A stretch of 64,000 nucleotides of DNA. It comes from Rubritepida flocculans DSM 14296 (GTDB lineage: Bacteria; Pseudomonadota; Alphaproteobacteria; Acetobacterales; Acetobacteraceae). The notes below the pieces were generated by a model. That model did no database searches. It had not been told where the DNA came from and was given only the letters and a program-made list of their open reading frames with translations. The position numbers and the translations under genes were made by a program. Below, in pieces: positions 8,162 through 16,383 of the stretch (positions are counted from its first letter, which is position 1; each line of letters opens with the position of its first letter). Where the stretch lies: positions 38,778-102,777 of the forward strand of contig NZ_AUDH01000010.1 of assembly GCF_000425365.1 (NCBI RefSeq). Direction: 5' to 3'.

Positions 8162-9084
8162 CCGACCTCCCTTCCCCCGCCCCCTTCGCCGGGGGCGGGC
8201 TCACGCTCGTCGCCACGCCCATCGGCAACATGGGCGATCTCTCCCCGCGCGCCGCCGCCGCCCTCGAATCGGCGGAGGCGGTGCTGTGCGAGGACAGCAG
8301 GGTAACCGGGAAGCTGCTCGCGCGGCAGGGCATCTCGGTGACGATGATCGCCCTGCACGACCACAACGAGGCGGAGCTCGCCCCGCGCCTCGTCGAGCGG
8401 ATGCGCCAGGGCGCCCGCTTCGCCCTGGTCAGCGACGCCGGCACGCCGCTGCTCTCCGACCCCGGCTTCCGGCTGGTGCGCGCGGCGATCGCGGCGGGGC
8501 TGCCGGTGACGGCCATCCCGGGCCCGAGCGCGGCGCTGGCCGCCCTCACCCTCTCGGGGCTGCCGCCGCATCCTTTCCTGTTCCAGGGCTTCCTCCCGGC
8601 GAAGGAGGCGGCGCGGGCGGCCGAGATCGCGCGCCTGGCGGGGCTCGAGAGGGCGGGGCTTTCCGCCACGCTGGTCTTCTACGAGGCGCCGCACCGGCTC
8701 GCCGCCAGCCTCGCCGCCCTCGCCGAGGGGCTCGGGGCCGAGCGGCCCGCCGCGGTGGCGCGGGAGCTGACCAAGCGTTTCGAGGAGGTGCGGCGCGGCC
8801 CCCTGGGCGCGCTGGCCGCGCATTACGCGGCGCATGAGGCGCGCGGCGAGCTGGTGCTGTGCATCGGCCCGGCCCCTCCCCCGCCGCCCGCCGAGGGCGA
8901 GGCGCTGGACGCGCTGCTGCGCCGGGCCATGGACAGCCTCTCGCTGCGCGACGCGGCGGCGAGCGTGGCCGCCGCCACCGGGCTGCCCCGCAAGCGCGTC
9001 TATGCCCGGGCGCTGGAGCTGGCGGAGGATGCGGCCGGCGGCCGCGCCGCGACGCCGCGGGCCGGGGAACGACCTCCGGAATGA
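8143..9084 (+). CDS. rsmI: 16S rRNA (cytidine(1402)-2'-O)-methyltransferase RsmI
   Basis: Methylates the ribose of C1402 in the 16S decoding centre using SAM. The 313-residue protein shows the tetrapyrrole methylase fold with LTLVATPIGNMGDLSPRA at residues 24-41, VLCEDSRVTGKLL, LVSDAGTPLLSDPG and AIPGPSAALAALTLSGLP, all diagnostic of RsmI. The ATG at 8143 gives a Pro/Gly-rich N-terminal tail of about 23 residues before the conserved core. That tail overlaps the divergent lipoprotein start, so the true start may be slightly downstream. It ends in an ATGA overlap with the next gene. Confidence 0.95.
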   Translation: MESDTASDLPSPAPFAGGGLTLVATPIGNMGDLSPRAAAALESAEAVLCEDSRVTGKLLARQGISVTMIALHDHNEAELAPRLVERMRQGARFALVSDAGTPLLSDPGFRLVRAAIAAGLPVTAIPGPSAALAALTLSGLPPHPFLFQGFLPAKEAARAAEIARLAGLERAGLSATLVFYEAPHRLAASLAALAEGLGAERPAAVARELTKRFEEVRRGPLGALAAHYAAHEARGELVLCIGPAPPPPPAEGEALDALLRRAMDSLSLRDAAASVAAATGLPRKRVYARALELAEDAAGGRAATPRAGERPPE

Positions 9085-9404
9085 CGCCGCGCCGGCGCAT
9101 CCTCTGGGTGAACATCCTCTTCGGGGCGGGGCTCGCGCTCGGGCTGCCCTGGCTCGCGGGCGGGGTGCTCGCGCATCGCTGGGGGCCGGCGCGCGGCACG
9201 CTCTGGGCCACCCAGCACGCCTATGCGGTGCGCAGCTTCTGGATGGTGCTGGCGGGCGCGCTGGCCGCGCTGGCCGCCATGCCGGTGGGCGTGGCGGAGC
9301 CGCTGCTCATCCTCGTCTGGCTCTACGGCGCGGCGCGGGTGACGCGCGGCTTCCTGGCCTGGGAGCGCGAGGAATGGATCACCGACCCGGGGCGGTTTCT
9401 CTGA
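9081..9404 (+). CDS. Small membrane protein of unknown function
   Basis: A 107-residue protein not recognised as a named family. Three hydrophobic stretches are visible: roughly residues 8-30 (WVNILFGAGLALGLPWLAGGVLA), 50-68 and 70-88. A charged C-terminus follows (FLAWEREEWITDPGRFL). The start ATG overlaps the rsmI stop (ATGA), suggesting coupled translation. Its 3' end overlaps the convergent methyltransferase gene by 26 bases. The occasional neighbour of rsmI, YraN, is a soluble nuclease-like protein and does not match. Confidence 0.7.
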   Translation: MTPRRRILWVNILFGAGLALGLPWLAGGVLAHRWGPARGTLWATQHAYAVRSFWMVLAGALAALAAMPVGVAEPLLILVWLYGAARVTRGFLAWEREEWITDPGRFL

Positions 9405-10116
9405 CCTCCGACAGCGCCGCGTAGCGCGCGGGCGCCGCCTGCACCACGCGCCGGCCGAGCGCCACCGCCCCCGCGGGCAGGGCGGCGAACATGTCCTTCT
9501 CGGCCTCGATCAGCGTGACCCCGCCGAGGCGGCGGGCGAAGCGCCGCCCGCAGCGCTCCCACAGCCCCGCCCCGCGCAGGGCGAAGCGCCAGGGAAAGGG
9601 CGGCACGAAGAGCGCCGCCTCGCACCGCAGCACGTGGAAGAGCTGCGCCTCCAGCAGCCGCTGCAACTGCCCGCGCGAATAGGGGCGGCCCTGGCCGAAG
9701 GGGGTGTGGTCGAACAGCGCCCAGCAGCCCAGCCGGTTCGGCGCCACCACCAGCAGCCGCCCATCGTCGCGCAGCACGCGCCAGCATTCGCGCAGCAGGG
9801 GGCGGGCGCGTTCGCTCGCCTCCAGCCCGTGCACGAGCAGGATGCGGTCCAGGCTGCGGTCGGGCAGGGGCAGCTCGTGGTCGTCGGTCAGGGCGCAGCC
9901 GGGTGTGGGGCCGAAGCTCGCCGGCACCAGCGCGATGCGCCGGCCGCGCTGCCCGGCCCAGAGCCCCATGTAGGGCGCGGCCCAGCCGAGGCCGAGCAGA
10001 TCGAGCCCCGTGCAGTCCGGCCAGAGCGCGGCGATGCGCTGGCCCAGCAGCCGCGCCGCCGCCTGGCCCGGCGGGCTGGCGTAGAACTCCGGCAGGGCGT
10101 GGACCTCTCCGCTCAT
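9379..10116 (-). CDS. SAM-dependent methyltransferase (class I), gloB-linked
   Basis: A 245-residue protein with a Methyltransf_11-like core. The SAM-binding region is DLLGLGWAAPYMGLWAG around residues 38-54; motif LPLPDRSLDRILLVHGLE and LLRECWRVLRDDGRLLVVAPNRLG follow at about residues 83-130. A methyltransferase of this type divergent from gloB is a recurrent alphaproteobacterial arrangement. The substrate is unknown. The ATG at 10116 leaves 42 bases to the divergent gloB start, so the two genes probably share a short promoter region. Confidence 0.8.
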   Translation of the reverse strand: MSGEVHALPEFYASPPGQAAARLLGQRIAALWPDCTGLDLLGLGWAAPYMGLWAGQRGRRIALVPASFGPTPGCALTDDHELPLPDRSLDRILLVHGLEASERARPLLRECWRVLRDDGRLLVVAPNRLGCWALFDHTPFGQGRPYSRGQLQRLLEAQLFHVLRCEAALFVPPFPWRFALRGAGLWERCGRRFARRLGGVTLIEAEKDMFAALPAGAVALGRRVVQAAPARYAALSEVRETAPGR

Positions 10117-10158
10117 GCGCGGGATATAGGCCGCGCCACGTCGCCGAGGGAGGCCGCC

Positions 10159-10887
10159 ATGCCGCTCGCCATCGAGCCCATCCCCATCCTGCAGGACAAC
10201 TACGCCTGGTTCCTGCGCGACGCGGCGACGGGCATGACCGCCGTGGCCGACGCCGCGGAAGCCGCGCCGGTCGCCGCCTTCATCGAGGCGCGGGGCGGGC
10301 GGCTCGACTGGCTGCTCATCACCCACCATCACGGCGACCACATCGCGGGCATCCCCGAACTCGCGGCGCGCTTCGGCGCGAGGATCGCCGGCGCGGCGGC
10401 GGACGCGCACCGGCTGCCGCCGCTCGACCTCGCCTTGAAGCCGGGCGATCGCTTCGCGCTCGGCGAGAGCGAGGCGGCGATCCTCGACAGCCCCGGCCAC
10501 ACGCGCGGGCACATCGCCTGGCATTTCCCCGACGGCCCGGCCGTGCTCTGCGGCGACACCCTGTTCGCCGCGGGCTGCGGGCGGCTGCTGGAGGGCACGG
10601 CGGAGGAGATGTTCGCCTCCCTCGCCGCGCTCGGCGCCCTGCCGCCCGAGACGCGCGTGTGCTGCGGGCACGAATACACCCTCGCGAACCTGCGCTTCGC
10701 CCGCCATGTCGAGCCCGCGAACGCCGCCATCGCCGCCTTCGCGGAAGAAGCCGAGGCGCTGCGCGCGCGCGGCCTGCCCACGGTGCCCACCACCATCGCC
10801 CTCGAGCGCGCGATCAACCCCTTCCTGCGCGCGAAGGACGTGGCGGAGCTTGCCGCCCGCCGCGCGGCGAAGGACAGTTTCCGCTGA
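10159..10887 (+). CDS. gloB: Hydroxyacylglutathione hydrolase (glyoxalase II)
   Basis: Hydrolyses S-D-lactoylglutathione to lactate and glutathione, completing methylglyoxal detoxification. The 242-residue metallo-beta-lactamase fold protein carries the metal motif THHHGDH at about residues 55-61, SPGHTRGHIAW with the next metal histidine, the CGDTLFAAGCGR aspartate loop and the CGHEYTLANLRFA substrate-binding segment. The short C-terminal domain ends in KDSFR, close to the family consensus. A GAGGGAGG-like Shine-Dalgarno precedes the ATG at 10159. The glutathione S-transferase gene follows 11 bases later. Confidence 0.95.
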   Translation: MPLAIEPIPILQDNYAWFLRDAATGMTAVADAAEAAPVAAFIEARGGRLDWLLITHHHGDHIAGIPELAARFGARIAGAAADAHRLPPLDLALKPGDRFALGESEAAILDSPGHTRGHIAWHFPDGPAVLCGDTLFAAGCGRLLEGTAEEMFASLAALGALPPETRVCCGHEYTLANLRFARHVEPANAAIAAFAEEAEALRARGLPTVPTTIALERAINPFLRAKDVAELAARRAAKDSFR

Positions 10888-10898
10888 GGAGGAACGCC

Positions 10899-11489
10899 AT
10901 GCGAATCCACTATTCCGCCGCCAGCCCCTATGTCCGCAAATGCGTGGCGGTGGCGCTGCACCACGGGCTGCCGGTCGAGCGGGTGCCCTCCAACCCGCAT
11001 CTCAGCCCCGATCACCTGCTGGCCGACAACCCGCTCTCCAAGGTGCCCTCGCTGGTGACGGACGAGGGGCTCGCGCTGAACGACAGCCCGATCATCTGCG
11101 AATACCTCGACCACATCGGCACGGGGCCCAAGCTCTTCCCCGCCCCCGGCCCGGCGCGCTGGAAGGCGCTCGCCATGGCCGCGCTGGCCGATGGCATCCT
11201 CGACGCGGCGGTGGGCCGGCGCCTCTCCTCGCAGTTCCCGCAGGACGAGGGGCGCCAGAAATACGACGCGCGCCAGAAGGCCGCCATCACCCGCGCCCTG
11301 GACGCCCTGGAAGCGGGCGAGCTTTCGGGCCCGCTCGACATCGGCAAGCTCGGCGTGGTCTGCGCGCTCGGCTACCTCGACTTCCGCTTCGGCCAGGAGG
11401 ACTGGCGCGGCGGGCGCAGCAAGCTCGCGGCCTTCTACGAGGCCCAGCTCGGCAACCGCATCTTCGCGGACACCATGCCGCAGGGGTGA
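10899..11489 (+). CDS. Glutathione S-transferase family protein
   Basis: A 196-residue GST: thioredoxin-fold N-terminal domain (RIHYSAASPYVRKCVAVALHHG; LSKVPSLVTDEGLALNDSPIICEYLD, with the glutathione-binding ESxxI-like turn as NDSPIICEYLD) and an alpha-helical C-terminal domain from about residue 85. The SPYVRK start resembles the serine/cysteine-type bacterial GSTs. A strong GAGGAGG ribosome site precedes the ATG. Co-location with gloB suggests glutathione-dependent detoxification; the electrophile is unknown. Confidence 0.9.
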   Translation: MRIHYSAASPYVRKCVAVALHHGLPVERVPSNPHLSPDHLLADNPLSKVPSLVTDEGLALNDSPIICEYLDHIGTGPKLFPAPGPARWKALAMAALADGILDAAVGRRLSSQFPQDEGRQKYDARQKAAITRALDALEAGELSGPLDIGKLGVVCALGYLDFRFGQEDWRGGRSKLAAFYEAQLGNRIFADTMPQG

Positions 11490-11496
11490 GGCCGCG

Positions 11497-11946
11497 ATGA
11501 ACCTGGCCGACCCCGCGCTGGAGGCGGCGGCGGTGATCGCCGCCCTCGGCCTCGCCCCGCACCCGGAGGGCGGGCATTTCCGCGAAATCTGGCGCGACGC
11601 TCCGCCGGGCGGCGGGCGCGGGGCGGGCACGGCCATCTATTTCCTGCTCGCCGCCGGCGAGCGCAGCCACTGGCACCGGGTGGACGCGGCCGAGGCCTGG
11701 CACTGGTATGCCGGGGCGCCGCTGGCGCTCGACCTCGCCCCGGAGCAGGGCGCGGCGGAGCGGCGGCTCCTCGGCCCCGATCTCGGGGCGGGCCAGGCGC
11801 CTTTCCGAATCGTCCCCCCGGGCTGGTGGCAGGCGGCGGAGACGCTCGGGCGCTGGACGCTGGTGGGCTGCACCGTCTCCCCCGCCTTCGAGTTCAGGGG
11901 CTTCGAGATGGCGCCGCCAGGCTGGGCGCCGGGAGAGGCGGCATGA
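11497..11946 (+). CDS. Cupin protein, DUF985 family
   Basis: A 149-residue cupin resembling the DUF985/YML079w family. Characteristic segments are LGLAPHPEGGHFRE (residues 19-32), AIYFLLAAGERSHWHRVDAAEAWHWYAG with metal/ligand-pocket histidines (about 47-75), and PPGWWQAAETLGRWTLVGCTVSPAFEF near the C-terminus. The family fold is known but no reaction is firmly assigned. Its stop overlaps the following methyltransferase start (ATGA), so the two are translationally coupled. Confidence 0.83.
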   Translation: MNLADPALEAAAVIAALGLAPHPEGGHFREIWRDAPPGGGRGAGTAIYFLLAAGERSHWHRVDAAEAWHWYAGAPLALDLAPEQGAAERRLLGPDLGAGQAPFRIVPPGWWQAAETLGRWTLVGCTVSPAFEFRGFEMAPPGWAPGEAA

Positions 11947-12548
11947 GCACGAGCCTCGCCTGGGACGAGCGCTACGCGAGCGGCGATTTCCAGTTCGGCG
12001 AAGCGCCGAACGACTATCTGCGCGCCCAGTCCTGGCGCCTCCCGCCCGGCGGCCGCGCGCTGTGCGTGGGCGATGGCGAGGGGCGCAATGGCGTCTTCCT
12101 CGCCGGGCTCGGCCTTTCGGTCACGACCATCGACTGGTCGCCCGTCGGGGTGGAGAAGGCGCGGGCGCTGGCGGCGCGGCGCGGCGTGGCGCTGGACGCG
12201 CGGGTGGCGGACGCCGCCGCCTGGGACTACCCGGAAGCGGCCTTCGACCTCATCGCCTGGATCTACCTGCACCTGCCGCCTGCCGAGCGCGCCGCCGCCG
12301 CCGCCGGCTGCCTGCGCGCCCTGCGCCCGGGCGGGCTTCTGGTGCTGGAATGCTTCTCGCCCGCGCAGGAGGGGCGGCGCAGCGGCGGGCCCAAGCTGCC
12401 CGAGCTGCTGTGGAGCCGCGCCATCGCCGAATCCCTCTTCGCGCCGCTCGAGGTGATGGAGGTGACGGAGGGCGCCGTGCGCCTCGACGAGGGCCCGCGC
12501 CACCAGGGCCTGGCCGAGGTGGTGCGGGGCGTCTGGCGCAGGCCCTGA
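11943..12548 (+). CDS. SAM-dependent methyltransferase, TehB/thiopurine-type
   Basis: A 201-residue class I methyltransferase. It starts with WDERYASGDFQFGEAPNDYL, the WDxRY...G..PN motif typical of TehB-like and thiopurine-type methyltransferases. The SAM motif ALCVGDGEGRNGVFLA is at about residues 40-55, then TTIDWSPVGVEKARALA and FDLIAWIYLHLPP. Proteins of this type may methylate tellurite, selenite or thiol compounds; the substrate here is inferred only by similarity. It is the last gene of the gloB-GST-cupin series and converges with the secreted unknown gene at 12648. Confidence 0.84.
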   Translation: MSTSLAWDERYASGDFQFGEAPNDYLRAQSWRLPPGGRALCVGDGEGRNGVFLAGLGLSVTTIDWSPVGVEKARALAARRGVALDARVADAAAWDYPEAAFDLIAWIYLHLPPAERAAAAAGCLRALRPGGLLVLECFSPAQEGRRSGGPKLPELLWSRAIAESLFAPLEVMEVTEGAVRLDEGPRHQGLAEVVRGVWRRP

Positions 12549-12553
12549 TCCCC

Positions 12554-12619
12554 GCGCGGGGTTGGCGGGGCGGCCGCGCGGAGGGAAATCAGCGCGGGGT
12601 CGGCGGGGCGGCCGCGCGG
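12554..12619. repeat. 28-bp direct repeat, two copies, in a convergent intergenic gap
   Basis: Copies at 12554-12581 and 12592-12619 differ at a single base (GCGCGGGGT followed by T/C GGCGGGGCGGCC...). The offset is 38 bases, so the arrangement looks like one tandem duplication. It lies between the convergent methyltransferase and secreted-protein genes. Each copy also contains GGCCGCGCG that can pair locally, but no clear terminator follows. Confidence 0.6.
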
Positions 12620-12647
12620 GTGGAACACCACCGCGCGGGAACCATCC

Positions 12648-13535
12648 TCACCGCGCGGGCAGGCGCAGGCAGCGCGAGAGCGCGGCGCGGATGGCCGCCG
12701 CCGCGCCCTCGAGCCCCATCGCGCCCTGGGGGAAGCCGTCCAGGGCGATCTCCACCGCCCCCGCCCCGCCCGCCAGCAGCCGCGCGATCTCGGGCGCGCC
12801 CTGGGCGTCGGCGCGCCAGACGGGCTCGAGCGGGGTGTGGCGCAGGAAGGTGGCGGCGAGGCGCTGGCCGCCCGCCTCGAAGGCGATCTCGACCCGGGCG
12901 GGCATGGGCGAGCGGAACTCCGCCTCGACGATGGGGTTGAGCGGCCCGTCGCAGAACAGGGCGAGGCGGCGGAGCTGCCCGGGCCCCTCGCCCGCGGCGG
13001 TGGCCCGCCCCTGCGCCTCCAACCGCCAGGCGCCGGGCGCGGCCAGCGCCGCCCCCGCCCCGCCATGCTGCGGCGGGGATGGCGGCGGGCCGGGCGGCAT
13101 CGCCACCTGCACGAAGCGGTTGCCGTCCCAGGCCATGGCCCGGTTGCCCAGCACCACCACATCCCGCTCCGGGCCGGGGCGGATCGCCACGCCCTCCACG
13201 AAGCCGTCGAAGACGCGCCGATAGCCCCCCGGCACGCTGACGAAGACCTGCACCGGGCAGGCCGCGCCGCGGCAGAAGGCGCCCGCCGCGCCGAGGCAGT
13301 TCACCCCCGCCACATCCACCACGAGATCGGGCACGCCATCGGGCGAGAGATTGGCCCGGCGCAGGAAATCCGGCCCGAACACCGGCGGCTGGCCGGAGCG
13401 GGCGAGGCAACCCTGGGTGAGCTCGCGCTTGAGCTGCTCGATCTCCGGCGGCTCGGCCGGCTGGCCGCGCGCGGGCGCGTCGAGCCCCGTCAGCAGCAGG
13501 GCGAGCAGGGCGGGCAGGAGGCGGGGGCGGCGCAC
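12648..13535 (-). CDS. Secreted protein of unknown function
   Basis: A 295-residue protein starting with GTG. Residues 1-24 are a signal peptide (RRPRLLPALLALLLTGLDAPARG). The mature part has a cysteine-bearing segment (VVDVAGVNCLGAAGAFCRGAACPVQVFV, about residues 73-100) and repeated beta-strand-like sequence (GGYRRVFDGFVEGVAI, WDGNRFVQVAM). A final lone cysteine is near the end (SRCLRLPAR). I do not recognise a named family. The Cys spacing suggests periplasmic disulfides. It stands alone between convergent and divergent neighbours. Confidence 0.68.
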   Translation of the reverse strand: MRRPRLLPALLALLLTGLDAPARGQPAEPPEIEQLKRELTQGCLARSGQPPVFGPDFLRRANLSPDGVPDLVVDVAGVNCLGAAGAFCRGAACPVQVFVSVPGGYRRVFDGFVEGVAIRPGPERDVVVLGNRAMAWDGNRFVQVAMPPGPPPSPPQHGGAGAALAAPGAWRLEAQGRATAAGEGPGQLRRLALFCDGPLNPIVEAEFRSPMPARVEIAFEAGGQRLAATFLRHTPLEPVWRADAQGAPEIARLLAGGAGAVEIALDGFPQGAMGLEGAAAAIRAALSRCLRLPAR

Positions 13536-13782
13536 CGCCCCATCATGCGGGCCGCGCCGCCCGGGTCAACGAGAGGATGAGATGGGGGCGCCTTCATACC
13601 AGCCAGCGCCGTGCGGCACCCACAGGGGGTCCGCCACGGCGACCGCTGCCATGACAGGCCCGGTTTGCGCCGGATCATTTGCGTGGCCGGCCGGCCTGTA
13701 TTAAATGCGCCGCTTATCTAAGGCAGTGAGCATATATCTCTCCCGGAATGAGAGGCTTTGCTCCAGGCGAGGAGACCAAGCG
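13536..13782 (+). promoter_or_regulatory. Leader/promoter region of the sulfide:quinone reductase operon
   Basis: This 247-base gap between two divergent genes is visibly more AT-rich near 13698-13740 (TATTAAATG, TTATCTAA, CATATATC) than the surroundings, as expected for a promoter. A good Shine-Dalgarno (GAGGAG at about 13769-13774) sits just before the GTG at 13783. I looked for an ATTC-N8-GAAT operator of the SqrR/BigR type and did not find a convincing one. No exact -35/-10 pair is assigned. Confidence 0.4.
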
Positions 13783-15093
13783 GTGCGGCAATCTTGGACA
13801 GCGCTCGGGCGGCGCGGAGTTTTGGCGGGGGCAGGCGCGCTGCTGGCGCTGGGAGCGGGCGACGCGCCCCGGGCGGCGGTGCGCACGCGCGCGAAGATCC
13901 TCATCATCGGCGCCGGGGCGGCCGGTCTCGCCGCCGCCAACCGCCTCGTGCACCGGCTCGAGGGCGCGGAGATCACGCTGCTCGACAAGCGGCGGGAGCA
14001 TCTCTACCAGCCAGGCTTCACGCTCGTCGCCGCCGGCATCAAGCCGCGCGACTACGTGCTCTCCACCACGCGGGAATACCTCTCCTCCGGCCTGAACCTC
14101 ATCGAGGAATCCGCCGCCGAGATCGACCCGGTGGCGAAGACCGTCACCACCGACGCGGGGCGGCGCCTCTCCTACGACTTCCTGATCGTGGCCACCGGCC
14201 TCGAGCTCCACTACGAGGGCATCGAGGGGATGGACGTGAGCCGCATCGGCCAGAACGGCATGGGCAGCATCTATGCCGGCCCCGCCCAGGCCGAGGCCAC
14301 CTGGCGCGCCATGTCCCAGTTCGCGGATCGCGGCGGCATCGGCGTCTTCCACCGCCCGGCCACCGAGATGAAATGCGCGGGCGCCCCGCTGAAATACGCC
14401 TTCCTGACCGAGGACGCGCTCTCGCGCCGCGGCAACCGCTCGCGCGCGGAGCTGATCTACCACGCGCACAACCGCGCGCTCTTCTCCGTGCCCATCGTGG
14501 CCGAGAAGGTGCGCATGCTCTACCAGCAGCGCGGCATCCCCGTGAACCACGAGCATGTGCTCACGCGCATCGACCTCGACCGGCGCATCGCCACCTTCCG
14601 CACGCCGCAGGGCGAGCGCGAGCAGCCCTACGACTTCATCAACGTGGTGCCGCCGATGCGCGCGCCCGCGGTCGTGCGCAACTCGCCCCTCGCCTGGCGC
14701 ACGGGCCCCTGGCGGGCCGAGGGCTGGGCGGAGGTGGACCGCGGCACGCTGCGCCACGTCGTCTTCCCCGAGGTGTTCTGCGTGGGCGACATCGCGGGCG
14801 TGCCCAAGGGCAAGACGGCCGCCAGCGTGAAGTGGCAGGTGCCGGTGGCGGTGGATCACCTCGTCGCCAGCATCGAGGGCCGCAGCAGCGCCGAACGCTA
14901 TGAGGGCTACACCTCCTGCCCGCTGATCACCCGCGTGGGGCGGGCGCTGCTGGTGGAGTTCGACTACCAGGACAATCTCACGCCCTCCTTCCCCGGCGTC
15001 ATCGCGCCGCTGGAGGAGCTCTGGATCACCTGGATGATGAAGGTGGTGGGGCTGAAGCCGACCTACCTCGCCATGCTGCGCGGCCGCGCCTGA
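13783..15093 (+). CDS. sqr: Sulfide:quinone oxidoreductase, type II (SQOR-like)
   Basis: Oxidises H2S to sulfane sulfur and passes electrons to quinone. The 436-residue flavoprotein begins with a twin-arginine-like signal (GRRGVLAGAGALLALGAG), so it probably acts on the periplasmic side. FAD-binding GAGAAG is at 43-48. The redox cysteines are Cys198 in MKCAGAP and Cys379 in YTSCPLI, contexts typical of the type II/mitochondrial-like group. VVPPMRAPAVV and FCVGDIAG near 289-338 are family hallmarks. I chose the GTG at 13783 because a GAGGAG site precedes it; an in-frame ATG at 13705 would add 26 unconserved residues. It heads a likely five-gene sulfur operon. Confidence 0.88.
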   Translation: MRQSWTALGRRGVLAGAGALLALGAGDAPRAAVRTRAKILIIGAGAAGLAAANRLVHRLEGAEITLLDKRREHLYQPGFTLVAAGIKPRDYVLSTTREYLSSGLNLIEESAAEIDPVAKTVTTDAGRRLSYDFLIVATGLELHYEGIEGMDVSRIGQNGMGSIYAGPAQAEATWRAMSQFADRGGIGVFHRPATEMKCAGAPLKYAFLTEDALSRRGNRSRAELIYHAHNRALFSVPIVAEKVRMLYQQRGIPVNHEHVLTRIDLDRRIATFRTPQGEREQPYDFINVVPPMRAPAVVRNSPLAWRTGPWRAEGWAEVDRGTLRHVVFPEVFCVGDIAGVPKGKTAASVKWQVPVAVDHLVASIEGRSSAERYEGYTSCPLITRVGRALLVEFDYQDNLTPSFPGVIAPLEELWITWMMKVVGLKPTYLAMLRGRA

Positions 15094-15108
15094 GAGGGAG
15101 GAAAGGCC

Positions 15109-15498
15109 ATGAAGGATCTCGACATCGCAACCCTGCTCGCCGTGTTCCAGGAGATGCTGGGCTGGACGCTGTGGCCGCTCCTCCTGCTGGCGGCGGCGGC
15201 CACCATCGCCTTCGTCTTCGTGCTGCTGCGCGACCGCGGGGTGGTGGCCCGCCGCCTCGTCTGGGCCGAGGCCATCGGCGTCGCGGGCGGCGTGGCCGCC
15301 GTGCTGATCATGCAGGCCGTGACCTATTCGCGCTTCGCCGATCTCGGCGGGCCGGTGGACTGGCTGCTGGTGGTGGGCATCTTCGTCGCGGGGCTGATCG
15401 GCAGCGCGGTGGGGGCCTATGCGGTGATGGGGCTGTTCTCGCGCGCGCCGGAACGCGAGGCGCGGGCGGCGACGACCGGAAAGGAGCTGCGCGCATGA
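15109..15498 (+). CDS. Small membrane protein, DUF5368-like
   Basis: A 129-residue protein with three hydrophobic helices at roughly residues 21-44, 59-76 and 84-107 (for example LLVVGIFVAGLIGSAVGAYAVMGLF). It resembles the DUF5368 proteins seen beside sulfur-oxidation genes in alphaproteobacteria; that name comes from memory of the family and was not searched. A GAGGGAGGAAAGG ribosome site precedes the ATG. It lies 15 bases after sqr and overlaps the DsrE-like gene by four bases, so it is co-translated with the sulfide module. Confidence 0.72.
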   Translation: MKDLDIATLLAVFQEMLGWTLWPLLLLAAAATIAFVFVLLRDRGVVARRLVWAEAIGVAGGVAAVLIMQAVTYSRFADLGGPVDWLLVVGIFVAGLIGSAVGAYAVMGLFSRAPEREARAATTGKELRA

Positions 15499-15929
15499 TC
15501 ACCCGTTCCCTCGCGGCGCTGGCCCTGGCGATGGGCCTCGCCTTCTCCCCCGTCGCGCGGGCGGATGCGCCGCCGCGCGTCCTCGCCCTCGTCACCTCGG
15601 CCGATCCGCAGGTGCAGGGCATGGCCTTCGTGCTGCTCAACCAGATGCGCCAGCAGGGTGTCACGGTGGAGGTGATGCTCTGCGGCGCGGCCGGGGATCT
15701 GGCGCGGCGCGACGCCCCGGCGGGCGAGCCGCTCCGGCCGATCAACGCGAGCCCCGCGCAGATGTTCCGCAACCTCGTCCAGGCGGGCGTGCGCGCCGAG
15801 GTCTGCGCCCTCTACCTGCCCAATGCGGGGGTGGGGCCCGAGGCGCTGATCGAGGGGGTGCGCCCCGCCGCGCCGCCCGACATGGCCCGGCGCATGCTGG
15901 TGGCGGCGACGCGCGTGCTGCCCTTCTGA
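15495..15929 (+). CDS. DsrE-like periplasmic sulfur-carrier protein
   Basis: A 144-residue protein with a signal peptide (residues 1-24, ending FSPVARADA). A DsrE-like domain follows: PRVLALVTSADPQVQGMAFVLLNQMRQQGVTVEVMLCGAAGDLA, then VQAGVRAEVCALYLPNAG. Two cysteines (MLCGAAG near residue 56, EVCALYL near residue 101) sit where DsrE-family proteins carry persulfide-binding residues. Downstream of SQR it may accept sulfane sulfur from sulfide oxidation. The start ATG overlaps the preceding stop. Confidence 0.82.
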   Translation: MITRSLAALALAMGLAFSPVARADAPPRVLALVTSADPQVQGMAFVLLNQMRQQGVTVEVMLCGAAGDLARRDAPAGEPLRPINASPAQMFRNLVQAGVRAEVCALYLPNAGVGPEALIEGVRPAAPPDMARRMLVAATRVLPF

Positions 15930-15931
15930 CC

Positions 15932-16354
15932 ATGCACCTCGTCTGCCCGCATTGCGACGCGGTGAACCGGGTGCCCGAGGCGCGGCTCGGCGAGGGGCCG
16001 CGCTGCGGCGCCTGCCACGCCGCGCTGTTCGAGGGCAAGCCCGTGGCGCTGGACGCCGCGCGCTTCCGCCACCACCGGGCGAAGAACGACATCCCGCTGC
16101 TGGTGGATTTCTGGGCCTCCTGGTGCGGCCCCTGCCGCGCCATGGCCCCGCAGTTCGAGGCGGCGGCGAAGCTGCTGGAACCCCGGCTGCGCCTCGCCAA
16201 GCTCTCGACCGAGGAGGCGCCGGATGTGGCGGCCGAGCTCGGCGTCACCGGCATCCCGCTGCTCGTCCTGTTCAAGGGCGGGCGGGAGGTGGCGCGCCAG
16301 GCGGGTGCGATGCCCGCCCGCCAGATCGCCGCATGGGCCGAGGCCCATCTCTGA
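15932..16354 (+). CDS. trxC: Thioredoxin 2 (zinc-binding N-terminal domain)
   Basis: A 140-residue thioredoxin with the TrxC layout. An N-terminal zinc ribbon has two CxxC pairs (CPHC at 5-8, CGAC at 25-28). The thioredoxin domain carries WCGPC around residues 61-65 and the cis-proline loop GIPLLVLF. TrxC is a cytoplasmic disulfide reductase associated with oxidative stress. Here it lies two bases after the DsrE-like gene, so it may reduce persulfides or polysulfides generated by the sulfide operon (inference). Confidence 0.9.
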   Translation: MHLVCPHCDAVNRVPEARLGEGPRCGACHAALFEGKPVALDAARFRHHRAKNDIPLLVDFWASWCGPCRAMAPQFEAAAKLLEPRLRLAKLSTEEAPDVAAELGVTGIPLLVLFKGGREVARQAGAMPARQIAAWAEAHL

Positions 16355-16383
16355 CCCTTTCCACGCAGCCTGAAGGAGACCGC

